From: Leptobrachium leishanense
Taxonomy: Eukaryota > Chordata > Amphibia > Anura > Megophryidae
Length of the DNA stretch: 64,000 bases
NCBI GenBank assembly: GCA_009667805.1
Contig: CM019068.1
Location: 6,257,733 to 6,321,732, forward strand
Direction: 5' to 3'
Part shown: positions 47,701-52,708 of the stretch, in pieces
Numbering within the stretch: the stretch's first letter is position 1
Layout of the letters: each line of letters opens with the position of its first letter
Translations under genes and position numbers: made by a program
Notes under the pieces: generated by a model
Databases searched by the model: none
What the model was told of the DNA's origin: nothing
Seen by the model: the letters and a program-made list of their open reading frames with translations, nothing else

Positions 47701-47978
47701 ATGTGATGATGTAAGGTGGTGGAGATGTGATGACGTAAGATGCTGGAGATCTATTGATCATTCTCTCTCTCTGACATTATTCTGTACTTACCTGGAAGGT
47801 GTAACATTGGGAATGTTCGTGGCCATCTGTTTTGTCCTCTGCAAGCAGTTCGACCTCTGAGTCCGCTTTGATAACTTCTAGTTTAAGGTTCACTGCACAA
47901 GGCAGATGAGACAAGACCACACATGCCTTTTCTTCTGAGGGATACGTGAAGTATGACGAGACAGAAACCAAATAATAT
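8638..47978 (-). CDS. Alpha-2-macroglobulin family gene, exons 2-9 (partial gene)
   Basis: Join of 47792-47978, 43026-43185, 33173-33225, 22414-22434, 21343-21499, 16467-16551, 13383-13506 and 8638-8755 on the minus strand. A2M proteins are large secreted thioester-containing protease traps; these exons cover roughly the first 300 of about 1470 residues, that is the N-terminal MG domains, without bait region or thioester. Every exon has an AG acceptor and GT donor, and phases chain without a stop. Family motifs seen are [36 protein letters not shown] and NGCF. Cysteines expected to pair in A2M are present (KACV with SQCY in exon 2; VCG, YVCES, SDCH and NGCF in exons 7-9). The paralogue (A2M, A2ML1, ovostatin or PZP-like) cannot be told from these exons. 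Exon 1 was looked for in 47979-64000 and not found. Confidence 0.93.
8948..9684. mobile_element. Element built of consecutive hairpins with 13-bp TIRs
   Basis: Terminal inverted repeats TGGGCCACATTAC (8948-8960) and its exact complement (9672-9684). Inside lie at least five separate palindromes in a row: a perfect 38-bp one at 9034-9071, then 9113-9140 (CTTTGTGCTCCC arms), 9142-9182 (GTTAATCAGCGCTGG arms), about 9186-9221 (CCTGGATCTGG arms), about 9222-9262 (GGTGTTAA arms) and 9592-9667 (CCACGCTAAAACGGG arms). No ORF of note. No clear target duplication, so the superfamily is open. Confidence 0.6.
9685..10302. other. Intron sequence, nothing recognised
   Basis: No exon or repeat end recognised. 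A G-run lies near 10219. Confidence 0.5.
10303..13152. mobile_element. Large inverted-repeat element, non-autonomous, with a MITE inside its right arm
   Basis: Left arm 10303-10560, right arm 11998-12228 plus 13113-13152; the ends read GTGTTCACAAA and its complement, and arm identity looks high throughout (AAATGGTTATCCAAAGGG in both). The right arm is split by the MITE at 12229-13109. Between the arms are two diverged direct copies of one segment (about 11195-11515 and 11650-11965, sharing CAATCGTAGATGGCAG). A motif GACGCGTTTCGCC with GGCTTCATCAGG sits at 10914-10948. No transposase ORF is seen. Confidence 0.65.
12229..13109. mobile_element. CAGGGTTAT MITE, copy A
   Basis: 881 bp. Ends CAGGGTTATTCAAAGAG and the complement of CAGGGTTATCCAAAGAG. 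Just inside each end is a hairpin: CGAAAAGTCACCG with its complement at the left, GGTAACCGAACGCTG with its complement at the right. The target triplet is TAT on the left and TGT on the right, consistent with a decayed 3-bp duplication within the interrupted arm. No transposase. Confidence 0.8.
13383..13506 (-). CDS. A2M-like exon 8 (MG3)
   Basis: 124 nt: acceptor TTTTGTCCAG, donor GTCCAG|GTAAAA. One base completes a codon, then 41 codons. The peptide opens [18 protein letters not shown], the conserved YTYGKPV-G block of MG3, and then runs through an acidic, histidine-rich stretch ([17 protein letters not shown]). The exon is about three codons longer than human exon 8, and the extra residues lie in that loop between the two cysteines. 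Phase is preserved. Confidence 0.94.
13865..14115 (-). repeat. Dispersed repeat, copy 1
   Basis: Its complement resembles 20640-20875 by eye at about 70 percent, including ACAGCGATTGGT, GTGACATC, CAGCCG..AAATTAAAAA and GGAAACTCCTC. Family unknown. Confidence 0.6.
14116..14608. other. Intron sequence, nothing recognised
   Basis: No exon or defined repeat recognised between the dispersed repeat and the Tc1-like element. Confidence 0.45.
14609..16158 (+). mobile_element. Tc1-like transposon with about 200-bp TIRs, dead
   Basis: 1550 bp between TA dinucleotides (14607-14608 and 16159-16160). Ends CAGGTGAAACTGGAAA and its near complement TTTCCAGTTTCTGCTG. Long terminal inverted repeats run from 14609 to about 14811 and from about 15981 to 16158. 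The single transposase gene inside is broken. Confidence 0.92.
14934..15895 (+). pseudogene. Tc1-like transposase pseudogene
   Basis: DDE transposase that cuts and pastes the element at TA. Seen in order: an early TGA a few codons after the ATG; the paired-like HTH region ([29 protein letters not shown]); [20 protein letters not shown]; the first catalytic region [23 protein letters not shown]; the second catalytic D in [12 protein letters not shown]; and the third in [14 protein letters not shown]. At least three frame changes (near 15070-15160, 15345 and 15740) and an in-frame TAG near 15550 inactivate it. Confidence 0.9.
16159..16466. other. Intron sequence next to exon 7
   Basis: No repeat or exon recognised up to the donor of exon 7. 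Confidence 0.5.
16467..16551 (-). CDS. A2M-like exon 7 (MG2/MG3)
   Basis: 85 nt, the usual length for this exon. A T-rich tract ending CAG is the acceptor; donor is GGAAG|GTAAAG. Together with the split codon from exon 6 it encodes [18 protein letters not shown] followed by [10 protein letters not shown], matching the LPKFEVxVxxP..xVCG block. The cysteine of VCG is the expected partner of the NGCF cysteine in exon 9. The final arginine or serine codon is split with exon 8. Confidence 0.93.
16598..17227 (+). repeat. 20-bp tandem array, first block
   Basis: About 31 copies of a unit like CGCTAACGCTTTAATCCCGC with frequent variants (ATCACGCCT, ATAAAGCCG). It begins only about 50 bp upstream of exon 7 in gene orientation and is interrupted at 17228 by a MITE. 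Confidence 0.92.
17228..17653. mobile_element. Harbinger-like MITE inserted in the 20-bp array
   Basis: 426 bp, inverted ends GGCTAGGGTCAGACGAACGC and its exact complement, flanked by TTA on both sides (17225-17227, 17654-17656). A TTA duplication fits the PIF/Harbinger superfamily. CpG-rich, no ORF. Confidence 0.85.
17654..18002 (+). repeat. 20-bp tandem array, second block
   Basis: About 17 further copies of the same unit after the MITE. A two-unit variant (AATCAAGCCGCTAATGC) recurs at 17693 and 17773, showing local block duplication. Confidence 0.9.
18220..18828. repeat. Dispersed family X, copy 1
   Basis: Shares an ordered set of blocks with 41912-42545: GTGGTTTCCCCCAAACCA, TTCCACTCACAA, CACTGGCTCT, CTTGTGCA and CAACTCAC followed by GGGAGCTTA-like sequence. 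Part of it (18340-18690) is repeated in inverted form at 20247-20565. Unclassified, no coding capacity seen. Confidence 0.6.
18829..20246 (+). mobile_element. L2-clade LINE copy 1, 5'-truncated
   Basis: Joins family X abruptly at about 18829 within the RT region and ends in the L2 3' tail TACAGCGCTGCGGAATATGC, then GGCGCTTTATAAATAAAG and an (AAT)n tract. The tail doubles as a polyadenylation-like AATAAA region. Confidence 0.9.
18830..20161 (+). pseudogene. L2 reverse transcriptase, C-terminal two thirds
   Basis: Open for about 440 codons. RT motifs [36 protein letters not shown] and catalytic YADDTQIYL are intact, followed by the connection region ([33 protein letters not shown]) and [20 protein letters not shown]. 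The endonuclease half and start are missing. A one-base loss near 19980 changes the usual LKTFLFREA ending, so the last 40 residues are out of register. Cannot mobilise itself. Confidence 0.9.
20247..20565. repeat. Inverted arm matching 18340-18690
   Basis: Reads as the complement of the family X segment: GTGTTATATCTGCACAAGGG, GGAGGTGTGGGG, GAGCCAGTGACGGGGCTCG and TGTGGACGATGA all have complements at 18390-18685. The pair could form a stem of about 320 bp with the L2 copy in its loop. Confidence 0.85.
20640..20875 (+). repeat. Dispersed repeat, copy 2
   Basis: Inverted relative to 13865-14115 (see there). GGTCCCTTTAA just beyond it at about 20900, and TTTAAAGGGAC near 13850, may be the family termini. 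Confidence 0.6.
20913..21342. other. Intron sequence, nothing recognised
   Basis: No repeat or further exon recognised before A2M-like exon 6. Confidence 0.5.
21343..21499 (-). CDS. A2M-like exon 6 (MG2)
   Basis: 157 nt from acceptor CTGCACTCACAG to donor CATTATG|GTGAGT. The peptide begins [18 protein letters not shown], matching the DPKGNRIAQW block of A2M, and continues [18 protein letters not shown]. It ends FTVTHYG where the family usually has a VEEF-type end, and is about four codons shorter than the human exon, with the loss in the beta hairpin just after GEYKI. The phase (+1) is preserved, so the shortening is frame-neutral. Confidence 0.93.
21760..22169. mobile_element. Short non-autonomous hAT-like element
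   Basis: 410 bp starting CAGGGCCGGTAC and ending GGTACCTGCCCTG; flanks GATCTGCT (21752-21759) and GATCTTCT (22170-22177) agree at 7 of 8 bases, fitting an 8-bp hAT duplication. Just inside are GGCAGCTGCCTAGGGCAC and its counterpart TTTTTGCCTAGGGTGAC. No ORF of note. Confidence 0.7.
22414..22434 (-). CDS. A2M-like microexon 5 (21 nt)
   Basis: A seven-codon microexon encoding ISLVAIQ, flanked by TTTTTTTCTTCCAG and GTAATAG. Human A2M has a 21-nt exon at this place encoding IPLVYIQ, so length, phase (0/0) and sequence all agree. It is the shortest exon of the gene and can be recognised only because its neighbours and the family exon plan are known. Confidence 0.9.
22435..23519. other. Intron sequence, no gene recognised
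   Basis: Intron 4 sequence upstream of microexon 5 in gene orientation. I see no transposon end. From about 23220 it becomes CT-rich and grades into the 80-bp minisatellite. Confidence 0.45.
23520..23758 (+). repeat. About 80-bp minisatellite, left part
   Basis: Degenerate units containing GCCACACTCATCCACCTCAC and TAATGAACGCCTCTGCCA. Continues at 31827 after the hAT insertion. Confidence 0.75.
24052..24059 (+). promoter_or_regulatory. TATA box of the hAT promoter
   Basis: TATATAAG in CACTATATAAGG, about 750 bp upstream of the transposase ATG. The same context (CACTATATAA after a GGGCAAATTTTGCCC palindrome) is kept in hAT copy 2, which supports function. Confidence 0.55.
24285..24700 (+). 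repeat. 68-bp tandem array in the hAT leader
   Basis: About six units containing CTTCTCACTGCCACCCATCA; the unit starts at 24361, 24429 and 24497. The other hAT copy has a differently sized leader repeat, so this region evolves quickly. Confidence 0.85.
24812..30637 (+). pseudogene. hAT transposase pseudogene, copy 1
   Basis: DDE transposase with an N-terminal BED zinc finger. ATG at 24812 ([18 protein letters not shown]). L2 interrupts it after 25223; the frame resumes at 27782 (SISEVEE-like in copy 2). BED finger ICNLCQ...LRQHMTSCH at about 28185-28285. A one-base loss in the A-run at about 28492 gives a TAA at 28531; the true frame continues [20 protein letters not shown]. Catalytic regions TLDTWSS (about 28750) and VCDNGSN (about 29150), [17 protein letters not shown], and a C-terminal hATC dimerisation domain ([26 protein letters not shown]) to the stop at 30635. 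A 5-base deletion near 29025, a stop at about 29287 and others also inactivate it. Confidence 0.92.
25224..27777 (-). mobile_element. L2-clade LINE copy 2, 5'-truncated, inside the hAT gene
   Basis: Minus orientation: the (ATT)n/TTTATTTATAAAGCGCC tail is at 25224 and the truncated 5' end, within the endonuclease region, at 27777. The hAT bases GATT are duplicated (25220-25223 and 27778-27781). RT motifs are readable in the complement but scattered over frames (for example YADDTQIYL near 26285). Deletions near 25890-25950 and 26385 break the RT. Confidence 0.9.
30660..31260 (+). repeat. About 147-bp tandem repeat in the hAT trailer
   Basis: About four units with CACAATACTACAGAGGGGTT (30821, 30968, 31116 with one change) and AAAAGCACAATATCTGGGTG. 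Similar sequence recurs in the other two hAT copies. Confidence 0.8.
31827..32310 (+). repeat. About 80-bp minisatellite, right part
   Basis: Continues the array interrupted by hAT copy 1; about six units with CTGTAATGAACGCCACTGCC and CATCCACCTCACATCCTGCA. Confidence 0.85.
32311..33172. other. Intron sequence, nothing recognised
   Basis: No repeat family or additional exon seen between the minisatellite and A2M-like exon 4. Confidence 0.5.
33173..33225 (-). CDS. A2M-like exon 4 (MG2)
   Basis: 53 nt, too short for an ORF search but identical in length to the A2M family exon 4. Acceptor CTTTTTAG, donor GAGAAG|GTAAGA. The first two bases complete the valine codon split with exon 3, giving [19 protein letters not shown], which aligns with the family segment following the YKPG motif. 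It sits about 10 kb from exon 3 and 11 kb from exon 5, both introns being filled with transposons. Confidence 0.93.
33290..33400 (-). mobile_element. L2-type LINE 3' tail fragment
   Basis: (ATT)n followed by ATCATTTATATGTCGCCAAC and TTTCCGCAGCGCTTTACAAC, the complement of the L2 3' tail seen in the three larger copies, but diverged and without coding sequence. Confidence 0.7.
33451..33494. repeat. Short palindrome in intron 3
   Basis: GGTATCACTGGAAATG and its exact complement separated by about 11 bases; probably the core of a small foldback element. Confidence 0.7.
33500..34029. other. Intron sequence, nothing certain
   Basis: Contains CAGTATCGGCACCGATACTG near 33682, a small inverted repeat, but no exon or intact element. 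Confidence 0.4.
34030..34530 (+). pseudogene. Degenerate L1/Tx1-like reverse transcriptase fragment
   Basis: In one frame (34038-34281) the peptide contains [34 protein letters not shown] and FHLNQPIF, which resembles the D-x-x-KAFD..W..L...LY-S-N-x-x-A block of L1/Tx1-type RT with a changed catalytic region. No YADD motif is reachable. Identification rests on pattern only. Confidence 0.4.
34681..35526. mobile_element. CAGGGTTAT MITE, copy B (inverted)
   Basis: Inverted relative to copy A: begins AGGGTTATTCAAAGAGATCC, ends with the CACCGAATGTGCGG side and TTTGAATAACCC. The core with TAATAAACCGTT is complementary to the other copies. The terminal C is missing on the left. Confidence 0.8.
35529..35912 (+). 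pseudogene. Penelope-like element, GIY-YIG endonuclease fragment
   Basis: The frame starting at 35539 reads [20 protein letters not shown] then [20 protein letters not shown] and [19 protein letters not shown]. This matches the GIY-YIG endonuclease of Penelope-like retroelements (here VIYTL...RYIGWT, with the R of PLHVRI and E of MEHI in catalytic positions). After a TAG at 35755 the homology continues as [20 protein letters not shown] to about 35905. The RT domain is absent; MITE copy B lies just before and may have split it. Confidence 0.75.
36030..36182. repeat. Core fragment of the CAGGGTTAT MITE without ends
   Basis: CTATAAATAAAGAGACTC, ACGGTTTATTAGATATTG and ATTGAAGCCTATGGGA match the middle of MITE copies A, C and E. 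Both terminal hairpins are missing, so it did not arrive by normal transposition. Confidence 0.85.
36795..36920. repeat. Long near-perfect inverted repeat (about 57-bp arms)
   Basis: Left arm includes CATTTGGCTGATCCCTCC, AGAAGAAATGTTGAACCC and GACAGAGCAGAGAAT; the right arm is its complement with two single-base differences. The loop is an AT dinucleotide run. It lies inside hAT copy 3. Confidence 0.9.
38331..40021. other. Intron sequence with a GCGAAACGCG motif, no gene
   Basis: No exon or intact element recognised. At 38772-38801 CTGATGAAGCCCTAACCGGC is followed directly by GAAACGCG, the complement-type version of the motif at 10914-10948. The rest is AT-rich. Confidence 0.45.
40022..41547 (-). 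mobile_element. Second Tc1-like transposon, dead
   Basis: 1526 bp between TA dinucleotides (40020-40021, 41548-41549). Ends CAGTCAGGTCCAGAAATATT and its complement; TIRs about 215 bp (to about 40240 and from about 41325). It belongs to a different Tc1-like family from 14609-16158: neither ends nor protein match. Confidence 0.93.
40273..41190 (-). pseudogene. Tc1-like transposase pseudogene with deleted catalytic region
   Basis: Start ATG at 41190 ([19 protein letters not shown]). The HTH region [19 protein letters not shown] is followed by the GRPWKTT hook-like motif. After a frame change near 40985 the middle reads [17 protein letters not shown] (first catalytic D), [17 protein letters not shown] and, after a stop near 40534, [16 protein letters not shown] (second D). 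The sequence then jumps from MQWPS directly to the last about 35 residues; the segment holding the third acidic residue (normally SPDLNPIE) and about 35-40 residues after it are missing. Confidence 0.92.
41596..42948. mobile_element. CAGGGTTAT MITE, copy C, split by family X
   Basis: Left end AAGGGTAATTCAAAGAG, right end TTTGAATAACCCTG, flanked by ATA on both sides (41593-41595, 42949-42951): a clean 3-bp duplication. About 630 bp of family X interrupts it at 41912-42545. Confidence 0.8.
41912..42545. repeat. Dispersed family X, copy 2, inserted in MITE copy C
   Basis: Shows the same ordered blocks as 18220-18828 (GTGGTTTCCCCCAAACCA, TTCCACTCACAA, ACACTGGCTCT, CTTCCTTGTGCA, CAACTCACATTTGTGGGAGC). 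Because it interrupts a MITE it must be mobile. Exact ends are uncertain because the MITE flank is A-rich here. Confidence 0.6.
43026..43185 (-). CDS. A2M-like exon 3 (MG1/MG2)
   Basis: 160 nt, the same length as I recall for human A2M exon 3. Acceptor TTTGCTTTCAG, donor ACAG|GTAAGT. It enters in phase 0 and leaves with one extra base. The peptide begins [19 protein letters not shown] and ends in [14 protein letters not shown], the most recognisable N-terminal signature of the A2M family (Q-T-D-x-x-x-Y-x-P-G). Homology is certain; paralogue is not. Confidence 0.96.
43186..43591. other. Intron 2 sequence, nothing recognised
   Basis: Sequence upstream of exon 3 in gene orientation, up to the start of the 79-bp array. 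A tetranucleotide-like CAGACAGACAG lies near 43432. Confidence 0.5.
43592..46425 (+). repeat. 79-bp minisatellite, about 36 units
   Basis: Unit includes CAGAACGCACACCGGGG, GAATACAGGAGCC and TCTTACAGGGCAGC. The period of 79 is exact (unit marks at 43761 and 43840). Variants (CCGTCTT or CCATCTT, CAGCAG or CACCAG, GCTCACC or CCCCACC) form higher-order blocks: 44007 onward recurs at 44718 (711 bp, 9 units), and 45271 onward resembles 45587 (316 bp, 4 units). Confidence 0.97.
46426..46786. other. Spacer between minisatellites, with telomere-like motif
   Basis: Holds GGGTTAGGGTTAGG at about 46707, which is a short TTAGGG-like run, and two degenerate copies leading into the 36-bp array. No gene. 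Confidence 0.6.
46787..47340 (+). repeat. 36-bp minisatellite
   Basis: About 15 units containing GGTTAGGACTAGGGTCACGG and TACATGTTTGTTTTAC; unit marks at 46801 and 46837. Two units near 46925 and 47168 have lost a few bases. Because 36 is divisible by three, long open frames appear on both strands; they are artefacts. Confidence 0.95.
47489..47755 (+). repeat. 24-bp minisatellite close to exon 2
   Basis: About 11 units of GATGATGTAAGAGTGTGGAG plus ATGT with G/T variants. It ends only about 40 bp from the exon 2 donor, so length changes here could affect splicing context. Confidence 0.93.
47792..47978 (-). CDS. A2M-like exon 2 (MG1 domain)
   Basis: 187 nt: one base completes a codon begun in exon 1, then 62 codons ending in phase 0. 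Acceptor is a pyrimidine-rich tract ending TTGTTGCAG; donor is CAG|GTAAGTACAG. The peptide starts [10 protein letters not shown] and contains KACVVL and SQCYTFQ, whose two cysteines match the first disulfide pair of A2M. An upstream exon ending two bases into a codon is required; this is the expected phase of the A2M signal-peptide exon, which I could not find within the window. Confidence 0.93.
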
Positions 47979-48404
47979 CTGCAACAACAGAAAAATACAC
48001 CTTATCGCTTTGTCCTGCTGTCAGTGAAGCTTACACGCCTTGTGTTTTACAGTCTGGGAAACAACTGGCAGGTAAACCCCGAGCTGCCTGATTACACCAA
48101 GTACAGTGTGACACAAATGCGCTAATCTGTGATTGCAAAATGGACATATGACACTCATAAAAATAGGGGAGATTTGCTCACATATAATTCTTCTTGTGTT
48201 GGTTTCTCCTTTTACAGAAATATCACTGGGATTTATTTATTTATAAAGTATTTTATCAGGACGGACACATTGAGATTTCTCTCATTTTCAAGTATGTCCT
48301 GAATTCAAAAACATTGAAATGTTACAGAAACACAAAGTAATAAAATATTAAATATTAAAAACACAAATATACAGATTAACAAATAAATATGTAGGAAATA
48401 TAGT
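47979..48404. other. Intron 1 sequence upstream of exon 2
   Basis: AT-rich, with no signal-peptide exon and no repeat recognised. The exon 2 polypyrimidine tract is at 47981-47998 on the minus strand. Confidence 0.55.
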
Positions 48405-50615
48405 CACTGTGTTACATGTTTACAGGTGCATTCTGTATATAGTCACTGTGTTACATGTTTACAGGCGCATTCTGTATATAGTCACTATGTTACATGTTTA
48501 CAGGTGCATTCTGTATATAGTCACTGTGTTACATGTTTACAGGTGCATTCTGTATATAGTCACTGTGTTACATGTTTACAGGTGCATTCTGTATATAGTC
48601 ACTGTGTTACATGTTTACAGGCGCATTCTGTATATAGTCACTGTGTTACATGTTTACAGGTGCATTCTGTATATAGTCACTGTGTTACATGTTTACAGGC
48701 GCATTCTGTATATAGTCACTGTGTTACATGTTTACAGGTGCATTCTGTATATAGTCACTGTGTTACATGTTTACAGGTGCATTCTGTATATAGTCACTGT
48801 GTTACATGTTTACAGGCGCATTCTGTATATAGTCACTGTGTTACATGTTTACAGGTGCATTCTGTATATAGTCACTGTGTTACATGTTTACAGGTGCATT
48901 CTGTATATAGTCACTATGTTACATGTTTACAGGTGCATTCTGTATATAGTCACTGTGTTACATGTTTACAGGGCATTCTGTATATAGTCACTGTGTTACA
49001 TGTTTACAGGCGCATTCTGTATATAGTCACTATGTTACATGTTTACAGGTGCATTCTGTATATAGTCACTGTGTTACATGTTTACAGGTGCATTCTGTAT
49101 ATAGTCACTGTGTTACATGTTTACAGGTGCATTCTGTATATAGTCACTGTGTTACATGTACAGGCGCATTCTGTATATAGTCACTGTGTTACATGTTATA
49201 GGTGCATTCTGTATATAGTCACTGTGTTACATTTACAGGTGCATTCTGTATATAGTCACTGTGTTACATGTTTACAGGCGCATTCTGTATATAGTCACTA
49301 TGTTACATGTTTACAGGTGCATTCTGTATATAGTCACTGTGTTACATGTTTACAGGTGCATTCTGTATATAGTCACTGTGTTACATGTTTACAGGTGCAT
49401 TCTGTATATAGTCACTTGTTACATGTTTACAGGCGCATTCTGTATATAGTCACTGTGTTACATGTTTACAGGTGCATTCTGTATATAGTCACTGTGTTAC
49501 ATGTTTACAGGCGCATTCTGTATATAGTCACTGTGTTACATGTTTACAGGTGCATTCTGTATATAGTCACTGTGTTACATGTTTACAGGTGCATTCTGTA
49601 TATAGTCACTGTGTTACATGTTTACAGGCGCATTCTGTATATAGTCACTATGTTACATGTTTACAGGTGCATTCTGTATATAGTCACTGTGTTACATGTT
49701 TACAGGTGCATTCTGTATATAGTCACTGTGTTACATGTTTACAGGTGCATTCTGTATATAGTCACTGTGTTACATGTTTACAGGCGCATTCTGTATATAG
49801 TCACTGTGTTACATGTTTATAGGTGCATTCTGTATATAGTCACTGTGTACATGTTTACAGGTGCATTCTGTATATAGTCACTGTGTTACATGTTTACAGG
49901 CGCATTCTGTATATAGTCACTGTGTTACATGTTTACAGGCGCATTCTGTATATAGTCACTGTGTTACATGTTTACAGGTGCATTCTGTATATAGTCACTG
50001 TGTTACATGTTTACAGGCGCATTCTGTATATAGTCACTGTGTTACATGTTTACAGGCGCATTCTGTATATAGTCACTGTGTTACATGTTTACAGGTGCAT
50101 TCTGTATATAGTCACTGTGTTACATGTTTACAGGCGCATTCTGTATATAGTCACTGTGTTACATGTTTACAGGCGCATTCTGTATATAGTCACTATGTTA
50201 CATGTTTACAGGTGCATTCTGTATATAGTCAATGTGTTACATGTTTACAGGTGCATTCTGTATATAGTCACTGTGTTACATGTTTACAGGTGCATTCTGT
50301 ATATAGTCACTGTGTTACATGTTTACAGGCGCATTCTGTATATAGTCACTGTGTTACATGTTTACAGGTGCATTCTGTATATAGTCACTGTGTTACATGT
50401 TTACAGGCGCATTCTGTATATAGTCATTATGTTACATGTTTACAGGTGCATTCTGTATATAATCACTGTGTTACATGTTTACAGGTGCATTCTGTATATA
50501 GTCACTATGTTACATGTTTACAGGTGCATTCTGTATATAGTCACTATGTTACATGTTTACAGGTGCATTCTGTATATAGGTACATGTTTATAGGAGCATT
50601 CTGTATATAGTCACT
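48405..50615 (+). repeat. 39-bp satellite block 1, about 57 units
   Basis: Unit contains GTTACATGTTTACAGGTGCA and TTCTGTATATAGTCACTGT; period 39 (marks at 48421 and 48460). The main variant is GGTGC/GGCGC. 39 is 13 codons, giving spurious open frames of up to 480 codons encoding a 13-residue repeat. Confidence 0.97.
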
Positions 50616-50716
50616 CAGGCTTATCCAAAGAGATTCGAAAAGTCACCGCACGTTCGGTGACTTTTCGTTCTCTTCAATTCAGTTCGTGTTGCCTATCCCA
50701 TTTCAGTGACCCTGTG
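50616..50716. mobile_element. CAGGGTTAT MITE, copy D (remnant)
   Basis: Starts CAGGCTTATCCAAAGAG after ACT of the array and keeps only about the first 95 bp, including the left hairpin, then runs into CCCTGTGACTGTG of the array. The interior and right end are deleted. Confidence 0.8.
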
Positions 50717-51382
50717 ACTGTGTTACATATTTACAGGTGCATTCTGTATATAGTCACTGTGTTTCATGTTTACAGGCGCATTCTGTATATAGTCACTATG
50801 TTACATGTTTACAGGCGCATTCTGTATATAGTCACTATGTTACATGTTTACAGGTGCATTCTGTATATAGTCACTATGTTACATGTTTACAGGTGCATTC
50901 TGTATATAGTCACTGTGTTACATGTTTACAGGCACATTCTGTATATAGTTACTATGTTACATGTTTACAGGTGCATTCTGTATATAGTCACTGTGTTACA
51001 TGTTTACAGGTGCATTCTGTATATAGTCACTGTGTTACATGTTTACAGGTGCATTCTGTATATAGTCACTTTGTTACATGTTTACAGGTGCATTCTGTAT
51101 ATAGTCACTGTGTTACATGTTTACAGGTGCATTCTGTATATAGTTACTGTGTTACATGTTTACAGGTGCATTCTGTATATAGTCACTGTGTTACATGTTT
51201 ACAGATGCATTCTGTATATAGTCACTTTGTTACATGTTTACAGGTGCATTCTGTATATAGTTACTGTGTTACATGTTTACAGGTGCATTCTGTATATAGT
51301 TACTATGTTACATGTTTACAGGTGCATTCTGTATATAGTTACTATGTTACATGTTTACAGGTGCATTCTGTATATAGTCACT
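50717..51382 (+). repeat. 39-bp satellite block 2
   Basis: About 17 units as in block 1, with more TAGTTACT variants. Confidence 0.95.
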
Positions 51383-52265
51383 CGGGGTTATCCAAAGAGA
51401 TTCGAAAAGTCACCGCACGTGACTTTTCGTTCTCTTCAATTCGGTTTGTGTTGCCGATCCCATTTCAGTGACTCTGCGGTGTATTCAGCAAGCACCACAG
51501 GGTCCCCGAATTGCAGGGAAAGGCTGCCGCAAACCCGACAAAAACTAACCGCCAAACCCGGCGAATGCATGCCAAAAACCCGCAAAAACATCTGGATTAA
51601 CCTGCTGAAAAACCCGAGCAGGAGCCGATCACACGCAGCGAAGCCTCCGGAAAAAGCCGAGACCGCAGACAGAGGGAGGTGAATAAATTAGAAAAACAAT
51701 TTGTATGATTGATTGAAAAGTGAAACACTGTTTGCAAAGAAACTACTGAGCGAAAATGTCTGAAGTTTATATATGAGGTCCAGGGAATGATAATAAAAAG
51801 TGCTGTTAAAGAAAAAATAAGTAAACTTCGAAAAAATAAAAAATAAAATTCAGAAAAATGCTTAAAATATCATAAAAAATCTATAAATAAAGAGACTCTT
51901 TACTGCAGAATTTTATAATGAACGGTTTATTAGATATTGAATCAAAACGGGAATATTTTTAACATTGAAGCCTATGGGATTCGCCTGAATAAACCTGTCG
52001 ATTGAAACCACTGAATGGCAGGGCATTTCGGGAACCTTTCACTGCTGGTTTGTGTTCTCTGAATAGACGAAGCATTGCTTCTCTATGGGGATTTCACTGC
52101 CCTCGTACAGGCACCGAACAGGCACCGTATGTGCAGGCAATTTGCCAGGATTTGGCGAATTGCCTGCTCTCTGGATTGCCGAATGGCCAAGAAAGGTAAC
52201 CGAATGCTGATTTTCAGCGTTCGGTTACCTTTCTCAAGCAATTCGGATTTCTTTGGATAACCCTG
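51383..52265. mobile_element. CAGGGTTAT MITE, copy E
   Basis: 883 bp, inserted in the 39-bp satellite with an exact ACT duplication (51380-51382, 52266-52268). Left end CGGGGTTATCCAAAGAG, right end GGATAACCCTG. Both subterminal hairpins are present; the left one has lost a few bases of its loop. Confidence 0.9.
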
Positions 52266-52567
52266 ACTGTGTTTCATGTTTACAGGTGCATTCTGTATAT
52301 AGTCACTGTGTTACATGTTTACAGGTGCATTCTGTATATAGTTACTGTGTTACATGTTTACAGGTGCATTCTGTATATAGTCATTATGTTACATGTTTAC
52401 AGGTGCATTCTGTATATAGTCACTGTGTTACATGTTTACAGGTGCATTCTGTATATAGTCACTGTGTTACATGTTTACAGGCGCATTCTGTATATAGTCA
52501 TTATGTTACATGTTTACAGGTGCATTCTGTATATAGTCACTGTGTTACATGTTTACAGGTGCATTCT
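52266..52567 (+). repeat. 39-bp satellite block 3
   Basis: About eight units as in block 1. The array ends where a LINE fragment begins. Confidence 0.95.
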
Positions 52568-52569
52568 TT

Positions 52570-52708
52570 ATTAAGGTATGTTAATAGGGAGCTGAGTGAC
52601 TTAAGACTGGGAGAAGATTTGATGGCGTCTGGGAGGTTATTCCATAACTGTGGTGCTCTGTAGGAAAATAAGGATCGAGCCACTTTATTTTGTAAGTAAG
52701 GTCCTGAT
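52570..52708 (-). pseudogene. Non-LTR RT C-terminal fragment, distal part
   Basis: On the minus strand it reads ARSLFSYRAPQLWNNLPDAI then KSSPSLKSLSSLL, the standard end of CR1/L2-type LINE proteins. It is the continuation of 61423-61590 after removal of hAT copy 2. Confidence 0.75.

Noticed and set aside
48409..50610. Very long open frames (up to 483 codons) of a 13-residue repeat
   Set aside because: They arise because the satellite period of 39 is divisible by three and the unit lacks stops; several overlapping frames are open at once and no start, splice or domain context exists.
43592..52567. CRISPR-like regular repeats
   Set aside because: Units are contiguous head-to-tail copies without unique spacers, and the context is a vertebrate intron.
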